This document shows positions 24,301 through 26,501 of a DNA stretch of 26,501 nt, piece by piece. The stretch spans positions 95,791 to 122,291 of the forward strand of contig JH153945.1 of the NCBI GenBank assembly GCA_000226015.1, read 5' to 3'. The position numbers and the translations under genes were made by a program. How positions within the stretch are numbered: the stretch's first letter is position 1; each line of letters begins with the position of its first letter. The stretch is from Mnemiopsis leidyi. Its lineage: Eukaryota > Ctenophora > Tentaculata > Lobata > Bolinopsidae. The notes beneath the pieces are model-generated. The model made no database searches. It was not told the DNA's origin and was given only the letters and a program-made list of their open reading frames with translations.

Positions 24301-24747
24301 TGAGAAGTGTAAAGTTTTAGAATGTACGGATGATACAAGCATAACATCATTTCCATGATCTCTTTTGTGGCCTATAGGGAAAACATCTCCCACCGCCTAA
24401 GAACCGCATGGAAACTGTCTTTTATTGCAGTATTGCACTATCGCAGTTCGTACTATCTTAGGAGGTTACAAGGATGTACTATGTAGCAGTACTCAACAGT
24501 TAAGTTAGCAATAGTGTAGATTGGGAAGATTTGACTTGTCCCGGAACTGACCTATTCTTATTTTGTTTCCCATTACCAGCTATTATTCTCGACCTGGATC
24601 ACGGTTTCTGGTGACGCTGTTTCTCCGTTCCGAGCAGAGGCAGGTTTATTGTATCGGAGTCAGGAAGAATTCTGTGAATTTTTCTGTTCAGATTTAGTAT
24701 ATCAGCAGCCGCATGAGGATCTTTTCCAGCTTTGTGTTTTTCGAATA
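6238..24747 (-). CDS. RGS22: RGS22-like multi-RGS-domain protein, 17 exons, 5' end missing
   Basis: This is a spliced minus-strand gene. The exons are 24747-24603, 22453-22315, 21912-21818, 21166-21027, 20673-20566, 20362-20212, 19976-19821, 17144-16965, 16763-16661, 16560-16432, 11118-10945, 10571-10449, 9726-9577, 9055-8919, 7551-7442, 6830-6682 and 6327-6238. Seen: all junctions are phase-compatible and the joined frame is about 758 codons with one stop, TAA at 6240-6238. Known: RGS domains are helical bundles that bind G-alpha subunits, and RGS22 is a large testis/cilium-associated member with several of them. By recall, FWVE|VQRYKDM matches human FWQEVQKYKDL, and the regions around FDTAK, MAPGA and VDLTVDIGQKI also align. 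Inference: this is the C-terminal half of an RGS22 orthologue. The amino-terminal exons lie further right. Exon 13 adds a Ser/Pro-rich linker that I do not recall from the human protein. A candidate poly(A) signal (AATAAA on the minus strand) lies at 5949-5944. Confidence 0.82.
6400..6699. repeat. 57-bp minisatellite copying the exon 16 donor
   Basis: Five copies, the first being the true exon end. Each carries, on the minus strand, GGCGTCACGTGGACTAAG followed by gtttgt, so the 5' splice site is present five times (one with a base change before GT). The period is 19 codons, which gives a false repeated peptide (GVTWTK). Confidence 0.9.
6682..6830 (-). CDS. RGS22: RGS22-like exon 16
   Basis: It encodes NRKWVGSPSSDTVLVFPLPT and ends FTLEHGVTWTK. 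The acceptor is cttttttcag. The donor AAG|gtttgt is repeated downstream in a 57-bp array. Confidence 0.72.
6990..7395. repeat. Purine-rich array, unit about 27 bp
   Basis: Irregular copies of aaagaactaaagaagaaaaa with strong strand asymmetry lie in the intron between exons 15 and 16. On the gene strand each unit ends in a pyrimidine tract and TAG, like a 3' splice site, but the real acceptor is not part of it. Confidence 0.85.
7442..7551 (-). CDS. RGS22: RGS22-like exon 15
   Basis: It encodes FANQQDSKSARLSQCKVCPQ and then INVPIQKTIKQPQCHTG. The acceptor (tctctcccccag) and donor (gtaagc) are strong, and the phase fits both sides. Similarity to known RGS22 is weak here. Confidence 0.75.
7597..8033. 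repeat. 15-bp minisatellite, unit caccatagcaaccct
   Basis: About 28 copies in the intron upstream of exon 15. The gene-strand unit contains ATG|gtgagg, a donor-like motif. Long ORFs on both strands here have no coding meaning. Confidence 0.93.
8034..8095 (-). repeat. Displaced copy of the exon 15 acceptor region
   Basis: It matches 7533-7590 and includes a copied acceptor (gtgtccccag) and about 18 bases of exon 15 (ATTTGCTAACCAACAAGA). It lies 501 bases upstream of the true acceptor, on the far side of the 15-bp array. Confidence 0.8.
8096..8918. other. Intron sequence, no gene seen
   Basis: This is part of the intron between exons 14 and 15. A plus-strand open stretch at 8743-8946 overlaps exon 14 on the other strand and has no support. 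Confidence 0.5.
8919..9055 (-). CDS. RGS22: RGS22-like exon 14
   Basis: It encodes VDLTVDIGQKISNRLSTPGG and then DEAQKMVLKELVPFYAG, the end of the last RGS domain. An upstream acceptor (tcgcag, giving a start at 9064) would add Gln-Leu-Gln in the same frame. A hairpin 260 bases upstream copies that acceptor. Confidence 0.82.
9325..9432. repeat. Inverted repeat related to the exon 14 acceptor
   Basis: The arms are about 40 bases (cacatacttcaacactga... with ...ttcagtgttgaagtatgtg) around a short AT-rich loop. Each arm contains cttaagctcgcagcaact or its complement, closely similar to the exon 14 acceptor region (9056-9090, gttaagttcgcagcaact on the gene strand). Confidence 0.85.
9577..9726 (-). 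CDS. RGS22: RGS22-like exon 13, Ser/Pro-rich linker
   Basis: It encodes 50 residues rich in Ser, Pro and Lys, beginning PANLSPAVSPTPSMVSKGHS and ending LPWAQRKQ. It is phase 0 at both ends, so skipping it would keep the frame. The acceptor is cactaatacag and the donor is gtgcac. The linker is placed inside the region that aligns with the last RGS domain. Confidence 0.7.
9727..10162. repeat. 35-bp minisatellite copying the exon 13 acceptor
   Basis: About twelve copies. On the gene strand each unit reads gtaacaagtaacat, then cactaaaacag, matching the true acceptor context gtaacaagtaacat, cactaatacag. It starts at the exon edge and runs into the intron. Confidence 0.9.
10449..10571 (-). CDS. 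RGS22: RGS22-like exon 12
   Basis: It encodes VQRYKDMHHTDTDPDFIYRK and then LEAIIDCYLDPQIPTEPPPEK. It is the best family match in the window (human VQKYKDL and IINCFINSSIPP, recalled). The donor gtccga is poor but is the phase-consistent choice. Confidence 0.85.
10731..10944. repeat. About 18-bp minisatellite copying the exon 11 donor, with assembly gap
   Basis: C-rich units (ccaacctccaccccctaa) read GTGGAG|gttggttag on the gene strand, the same bases as the exon 11 donor. There are about eleven copies, many imperfect. Ten Ns at 10791-10800 show that the assembler could not close it. Confidence 0.88.
10945..11118 (-). CDS. RGS22: RGS22-like exon 11
   Basis: It has 58 codons in phase 0 at both ends. 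It starts VPGRATPTKELYHRLLNLLM and ends LHFWVE, containing LLLFEKYLAEHGPDDGYPLI. This is the first half of the last RGS domain. The donor GAG|gttggt passes straight into a GT-rich minisatellite. Confidence 0.87.
11645..11800 (+). pseudogene. Remnant of a GCC2/GCC3-type receptor paralogue
   Basis: It is a 51-codon open stretch reading VSCSCPAGKIWNWNNITRLA and on through CPEGSN to TGA. Its first 60 or so bases closely match 14501-14560 of the receptor gene; the rest matches an earlier module (near 14290-14340). It has no transmembrane part and no clear acceptor, and a SINE follows within 17 bases. It is a duplicated fragment, or less likely a short terminal exon. It lies in the same antisense intron as the intact receptor. 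Confidence 0.7.
11817..12069 (+). mobile_element. tRNA-derived SINE, copy 1
   Basis: It shares head, body and tail with the copy near 22.5 kb: GGCTGGGTGGTG, CACTCCCTGGCTCGT, TTAGTGCC, GGGAGTGACCTAAATTTGC. The A box TGGTGCAGTGG is intact and the B box is eroded. An 8-bp direct repeat TTGCACGA flanks it (11809 and 12070). Confidence 0.82.
12070..13779. other. Region upstream of the receptor exon; earlier exons not found
   Basis: A signal-peptide exon is expected here or further left, but I could not identify one. A plus-strand open stretch (12507-12746) is followed by AATAAA and an A run flanked by a direct repeat (aaatttttgtgtttct, near 12765 and 12793), like a retroposed 3' end. The stretch 13185-13378 is almost pure purine on the plus strand. 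Confidence 0.4.
13185..13378. repeat. Homopurine-rich tract
   Basis: About 190 bases are mostly G and A (gga, gaa, agg blocks), not exactly repetitive. Such tracts can form triplex DNA. It lies 400 bases before the receptor exon. Confidence 0.8.
13780..15191 (+). CDS. SRCR and GCC2/GCC3-type cysteine-rich single-pass receptor, last exon
   Basis: This is one long 3' exon in the big intron of the antisense RGS22-like gene. The frame enters from an acceptor at 13778-13779 (cttcag; another at 13759-13760 is also possible), so earlier exons with a signal peptide must exist but were not found. Domains in order: a divergent SRCR domain (GLILVNEDG, GTVCDD, CREIGF, DCSHSEEVFLSC); about six cysteine-rich modules of the ephrin-receptor/TNFR-like GCC2-GCC3 type (CPAGKYW, CPAGKIW, CPAGDYW); a transmembrane helix (FAILILAGLLAMAVSVIALG) with a basic stop-transfer (REERKRRK); and a cytoplasmic tail of about 75 residues ending EEEIYETMDD. 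Inference: it is a cell-surface recognition or adhesion receptor. The tail motif YETM fits the YxxM class. AATAAA motifs at 15324 and 15328 suit the transcript end. Ligand unknown. Confidence 0.85.
15324..15333 (+). terminator. Overlapping AATAAA poly(A) signals
   Basis: Two overlapping AATAAA hexamers lie 133 bases after the receptor stop codon on the same strand. They are the only canonical signals close by. Confidence 0.55.
15334..16075. other. Intergenic or intron sequence, no gene seen
   Basis: AT-rich sequence within the large antisense intron. No ORF or repeat is supported. Confidence 0.5.
16076..16446. repeat. 43-bp minisatellite copying the exon 10 donor
   Basis: About eight units plus the true exon end. 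On the gene strand each reads ggttacccag, then GAAACAAGAGCAAGAAG, then gtgaga, so a 17-base cassette lies between acceptor-like and donor-like motifs. Five copies keep the donor intact; others read AGATGAG. Confidence 0.92.
16432..16560 (-). CDS. RGS22: RGS22-like exon 10
   Basis: It encodes TLPLAQATLRRRNTSDDMNS, a Ser/Gln stretch and a very basic end (GGGRRRGRGNKSKK). The donor AAG|gtgaga is strong and is copied many times in the array that follows. The next intron is 5.3 kb and contains the SRCR-receptor gene. Confidence 0.82.
16661..16763 (-). CDS. RGS22: RGS22-like exon 9
   Basis: It encodes MSRDQTARPTSPLLTKTMTF and ends EKVFDEFVQ. One base at the acceptor completes a Lys codon from exon 8. 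It ends in phase 0 with donor gtcaga. Confidence 0.8.
16965..17144 (-). CDS. RGS22: RGS22-like exon 8
   Basis: It encodes MEKFSNWADRNLNGEKLLMY and then NLWKDLKSYFEINKQSN, the core of an RGS domain (compare FRQFLETHSSSMDLMCWTDI in human RGS22, recalled). The acceptor ttccccttccgcag and donor gtgagt are both strong. Confidence 0.87.
17788..17819 (+). promoter_or_regulatory. TATA box and likely start site of the repeat-protein gene
   Basis: TATATAA at 17788-17794 is 52 bases before the ATG. An initiator-like CCAGTCC puts a possible start at 17813, with 17818 also possible, leaving a leader of about 30 bases. The strong TATA box, short leader and lack of introns suggest high, tissue-restricted expression. 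This is inferred from sequence only. Confidence 0.6.
17846..19564 (+). CDS. Secreted eight-repeat C-x28-C protein, possible polyprotein
   Basis: It is a single-exon gene of 572 codons in the antisense intron between RGS22-like exons 7 and 8. The start ATG opens a clear signal peptide (MKVFLTILALFAVSTAG). The mature part is eight repeats of about 68 residues. Each is predicted helical and holds exactly two cysteines spaced C-x28-C around a core such as KLQELLDILGLPDKLDGAVE. There are sixteen cysteines in all and none outside the repeats. Lys-Arg pairs follow repeats 2, 4, 5 and 6 (VVKR, VQKR, LVKR, VQKR), as in precursors cut by furin or prohormone convertases. Repeats 4 and 6 are almost identical in DNA, 420 bases apart. 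I do not recognise the family. The layout recalls nematode polyprotein allergens (tandem helical lipid binders) but the sequence does not. A structural secreted protein or peptide precursor is also possible. Confidence 0.9.
   Translation: MKVFLTILALFAVSTAGPVSLSPQQELESIADFLATVRRIYEELVQRGSDFVCSAKLQELLDILGLPDKLDGAVELAQEWLCGEKEALMAKPQLREAALQGFLDEVKRIYELAKAYGKDLVCGSSLHELLDLFGVDDRLDEAVKMVQGWLCGSTDVVKRNSDVALVLEESFLDTIKRIFSELKAKGSEFVCSAKLNELLDLLGLDERLAPAVEYVQKKLCPEESGDLLQSTSHVEALEAYAIVWSDIWETLKSWSHDKLCTTKLQDLLDILGFPDALDGAVEMAQNAICGFFSVQKRNAEVDFALEASFIETVKRIYSQLKEYGSEFVCGAKIHELLDILGVDDRLDSAVKYVQDKLCGESEGNALVKRSAHSEALQAYAIVWSDIWETLKSWSHDKLCTTKLQDLLDILGFPDALDGAVEMAQNAICGFFSVQKREIAISAERNLQSIGAFMKTVKLLAQRLLKNYVKSIICTSKLQQLMDLLEVPDSFDGAVEMAQDLICASGILSSAMVAKNTSAYEGFIDSIMNVLEQFYALGQSYVCDAGIPELLEKLSLPDTMIWAVEIAVDWFCN
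18558..19156 (+). repeat. Near-identical internal duplication (repeats 4 and 6)
   Basis: About 178 bases from 18559 recur at 18979 with only a few differences, mostly silent third positions. The 420-base offset equals two protein repeats, so a two-repeat unit was duplicated or converted recently. The neighbouring odd-numbered repeats are more diverged. Confidence 0.9.
19821..19976 (-). CDS. RGS22: RGS22-like exon 7
   Basis: It encodes a basic run (RHKKGKKKK), an acidic run (DSESEEELEDED) and then FANMHIPVLEDALTN, which starts the next RGS domain. The acceptor is cttcttgcag and the donor is gtgagt. The 2.7-kb intron that follows holds the secreted repeat-protein gene on the other strand. Confidence 0.85.
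20212..20362 (-). CDS. RGS22: RGS22-like exon 6
   Basis: It encodes GNVTLFLKRAWKEYIQED followed by a charged helix ending QGQRTNQ. The acceptor is cttcaacaccag and the donor is GTATGT. It is the end of an RGS domain and a linker. Confidence 0.82.
20385..20472. repeat. 40-bp duplication upstream of exon 6
   Basis: Two copies plus a part of a third of tgacgcttagggatgacaat lie 25 to 110 bases upstream of the exon 6 acceptor, probably in its branch-point region. Confidence 0.8.
20566..20673 (-). CDS. RGS22: RGS22-like exon 5
   Basis: It encodes APQSVGLGPAVTSDIRIALL and ends VFDTAK. The phase (two bases in, one base out) matches both neighbours. The last part matches the LFDTAEEY region of RGS22 as recalled. 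Confidence 0.8.
21027..21166 (-). CDS. RGS22: RGS22-like exon 4
   Basis: It encodes HGNTEMMNILSFCEEVTQYR and ends WRIWHNFMAPG. The acceptor is strong (ctctcactttgcccag) and the donor is GTTAGT. The segment FCEEVTQY to MAPGA has nearly the same length as FWFDLQAY to VAPSA in human RGS22 as recalled. Confidence 0.82.
21646..21823. repeat. 30-bp minisatellite copying the exon 3 donor
   Basis: Six copies, the first being the exon end. The gene-strand unit is tttatctcctgttgtcag followed directly by gtaaccg, so each copy fuses a 3' splice-site motif to a 5' splice site (AG|GT). Confidence 0.93.
21818..21912 (-). CDS. RGS22: RGS22-like exon 3
   Basis: It encodes INDTIDWAELFKEHDQRIVS and the start of an RGS-domain helix. 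The acceptor has a good pyrimidine tract (tctctttctgcag). The donor is CAG|gtaacc. Tandem arrays copy the splice sites on both sides of this small exon. Confidence 0.8.
21904..22012. repeat. Three copies of the exon 3 acceptor
   Basis: The gene-strand unit contains tactctctttctgcag plus the first six exon bases (ATAAAC). The two extra copies lie 32 and 68 bases upstream of the real site, and neither offset keeps the frame. Confidence 0.92.
22315..22453 (-). CDS. RGS22: RGS22-like exon 2
   Basis: It encodes SNLISPFRTDGKLKLDLDEE and continues with LPFLPSVLVSRSYP, which aligns with the inter-RGS linker of RGS22. The donor is a consensus GTAAGT after GTC. The acceptor is attgcag, with a second CAG directly after it that could give a 3-base alternative. 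A SINE begins 12 bases upstream of the exon. Confidence 0.72.
22465..22745 (+). mobile_element. tRNA-derived SINE, copy 2
   Basis: The A box TGGTGTAGAGG (22493-22503) and B box GTTCAATCC (22536-22544) have tRNA-like spacing. The body matches copy 1 and contains a C run. The target-site duplication TGCAATCATT is perfect (22455-22464 and 22746-22755), so it is probably young. It is inserted antisense to the RGS22-like gene, 12 bases before the exon 2 acceptor. Confidence 0.87.
22756..24602. other. Intron sequence, no gene supported
   Basis: It holds a G run near 23277, a cluster of CATGGTCA palindromes (23300-23430) and a 9-bp inverted repeat (23056-23078, gcatgattc and gaatcatgc). Minus-strand open stretches at 23497-23800 are not convincing. 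Confidence 0.45.
24603..24747 (-). CDS. RGS22: RGS22-like exon 1 of the visible set
   Basis: It encodes VFEKHKAGKDPHAAADILNL and then a stretch with the RGS-like element INLP. This fits the central part of an RGS domain (acidic-aromatic, KDP, hydrophobic helix, INLP). The acceptor (ctgtaag) lacks a good pyrimidine tract and the donor (gtgatc) is weak, but the phase (two bases over) fits the next exon. This is the least certain exon of the chain. Confidence 0.45.
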
Positions 24748-24891
24748 CTTACAGTGGTCCCATTGTCACATGCTGCTTAAACGAATTTAACTAGGGCATC
24801 TGGCACAAATGATTTCTGTTTTGAAATATTGATATTGTCCGTTAGTTTTCTATTCATGAAAAGCTGGGACGTCAGCCTCGTCGGTAAGACC

Positions 24892-25037
24892 CTAGCTAGA
24901 CGGAACGTATCGGATCACGTGTCGCAGCACATACCGCGGCATATGCCGTCTAGTTAGAATCATGTTCCCCGGTACGTATCGCGGCATGTGCCGTCTAGTT
25001 AGGATCATGTTCCGCGACACGTGACACGGAACATGAT
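24892..25037. repeat. Nested palindromic repeats, MITE-like
   Basis: Inverted ends CTAGCTAGACGG (24892) and CCGTCTAGTTAG (24946) enclose a 66-bp unit. CCGTCTAGTTAG recurs at 24991. A perfect 11-bp inverted repeat ATCATGTTCCG / CGGAACATGAT (25004-25037) closes on CACGTG. This may be a small foldback element or part of one. Confidence 0.75.
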
Positions 25038-25323
25038 GCATCACCTGATTTCGACCTCATTTTCATTCAACTGTGGCATAAATTTAGGCTGACAAGACTT
25101 GTTCGCGACATTTCTAATCTGTATCCAGTCAACACTGCCGCTATAAAGCGAGCTTCCAGTAACTTTTAGTTTTATTGAAAAAGATCAATACCAATAAACC
25201 CATTTTTTTCAATTTTCAACTTAGCTTTTTTTTACTTCAGTACGGTAATTTTTTTATTCTACAGTACTGAATATGTGATTGTTTGATGTCTTTATCACGG
25301 AGATAGAACTGTATTTGTTCAAC

Positions 25324-26200
25324 ATGCTGGTAAAATATTTGCCTGCGTTTTGGATCCTATGTATCATATCTAGATCTCAAGCTGGTGAGTGCATGATACT
25401 TCCTCCTTCAAATTAACAACCGATGTTTCTAGTTTTTAGCAAACCCGTGACTATATTCTTAACCAAAAGTCGCAGAAACTATTCAAAAATTGCTTATTTT
25501 CGTGTTTGGTGACAAGAGGTCTTAATTTCCTATTTCAGCACGACGGAAAAATAGTGTGCTGACGGAGCTGGTAAAGAAACCATGCTCAGATAGTCACGTC
25601 ACGGCTACTCAACATTTTATTAACCTACTGAGAGTTAAGACAGATGCTTGTGACGGAGACACGGACACATTCTACCACTCAATAGAGAAAACTCAGGAAA
25701 GAAATCCTAACCTAACTCTCAGTCTAAATGGAACATTTGTCATCAAGATAATCACAGTGGTTAACGTACACACAGGTAAACACTGCCAAGATGACGGAAC
25801 ATCTTGTACAAAGAGAATCAATGGAGCTAAAGTAGAAGTGCTAGCAGGTTTGTTGACACTCTGAATTATCTCTTGCAGCAGAGCAAGAGATGATGTCATG
25901 ATGCACTGTACATTTCTGCTTATGTAAAAACAAAATAAAATCAATTAGAATCTAACCGATACTTATAAGTTATAACACATCTGTATCAGTACTTGAGTAT
26001 TTTAAATATTTCAGACGAGAAAGTAGTTAAAGAATGCGGAGAGATAACGGTGACTAGCAAGATTTTGACTGCTGAGGCTCAAACCTATCCTATAGACTGT
26101 GGTGTCGGAGTAGAGGGGAATAAAGTGAGAGTTCGACTTGAAGAAACTGATAATCCCTTGGCGATAGCAGAGATCAGTGTGATGGGGTATCGGAACATAA
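25324..26200 (+). CDS. Secreted or surface protein with galactose-binding-like domain, 3' incomplete
   Basis: Three exons are visible: 25324-25384, 25539-25847 and 26015-26200. All have GT-AG ends (donors gtgagt, gtttgt, gtgagt; acceptors tatttcag, atatttcag) and matching phases. Exon 1 is a signal peptide (MLVKYLPAFWILCIISRSQA). Exons 2 and 3 form a beta-rich domain of about 150 residues with TFVIKIITVVNV, INGAKVEV, a cysteine pair around TYPIDCG, and the closing strand NPLAIAEISVMG. This order resembles F-type lectin or F5/8C-like galactose-binding domains; the fucose-binding His and Arg residues are not evident. The last donor shows that the gene continues beyond the window. Inference: it may be the front end of a receptor like the SRCR gene at 13.8 kb. 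Confidence 0.75.
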
Positions 26201-26501
26201 GTGAGTTACAAGAATGATACATGATAAAGCTTATTCGATTTTTCATGGGTTGCATATGATGTTATCACAACATGTTATCATATCAACATATTATCACCTC
26301 TTACATGTCTTTATTAACAATTATATTATCAACAGTATTAATTACATAACTATTATCAATTATAGTTTTGCTAGTACATGAAATTGTTAAAATATACTTA
26401 ACTCAGATATCAAATTTCAATTAAGATATAAAGTTAAATTTTCATCAACAAGTGATATTTATAATCTACCGTATAAATGCTACATGTAGATGCATCGTGA
26501 C
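26201..26501. other. Intron of the galactose-binding-like gene
   Basis: AT-rich sequence after a gtgagt donor, with repeated ttatca motifs. It continues past the window end. Confidence 0.6.

Noticed and set aside
25056-25134. Possible further RGS22-like exon on the minus strand (VDWIQIRNVANKSCQ)
   Set aside because: The DW motif is suggestive and it has an acceptor, but its phase does not join exon 1 and a linking exon is missing, so it was left out of the model.

Overview
This window is animal (metazoan) nuclear DNA, most likely from an invertebrate. It shows spliced genes with GT-AG introns of about 0.2 to 5.3 kb, signal-peptide exons, an SRCR plus cysteine-rich-repeat receptor, two tRNA-derived SINE copies with target-site duplications, and many minisatellites. 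One run of ten Ns (10791-10800) marks an assembly gap. I cannot name the phylum. The receptor type would fit a sponge, cnidarian, placozoan or similar invertebrate, but that is inference.

The backbone is one long minus-strand gene from about 24747 down to 6238. I assembled 17 exons from splice sites and reading phase. Every junction is phase-compatible, and the exons join into one open frame of about 758 codons ending in TAA. The product resembles the C-terminal half of RGS22, a multi-RGS-domain protein of ciliated and sperm cells. The clearest anchor is FWVE joined to VQRYKDM across an intron, against FWQEVQKYKDL in human RGS22 as I remember it. The N-terminal exons were not found and probably lie beyond the right edge.

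Two plus-strand genes sit inside introns of this gene. The first is an SRCR/GCC2-GCC3-type single-pass receptor (13780-15191) in the 5.3-kb intron. The second is an intronless gene (17846-19564) with a TATA box, encoding a secreted 572-residue protein built from eight repeats, each with a C-x28-C pair, several separated by Lys-Arg sites. A third plus-strand gene starts at 25324 with a signal peptide and a probable galactose-binding-like (F-type lectin or F5/8C-like) domain, and runs off the window. A remnant of a receptor paralogue lies at 11645-11800.

The most unusual feature is the repeats. At least seven tandem or inverted repeats in the RGS22-like introns begin at an exon-intron junction and carry copies of that junction's own splice site: donors of exons 3, 10, 11 and 16, and acceptors of exons 3, 13, 14 and 15. 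In the array behind exon 3 each unit has a pyrimidine tract, AG and GTAA fused, like a recursive splice site. A SINE has also landed about a dozen bases upstream of the exon 2 acceptor.

The left 6 kb holds no gene I can support: a TC/AC microsatellite, a 10-bp satellite (3330-3700) and a 43-bp array (5189-5361). From 22.8 to 24.6 kb I see only small palindromes.
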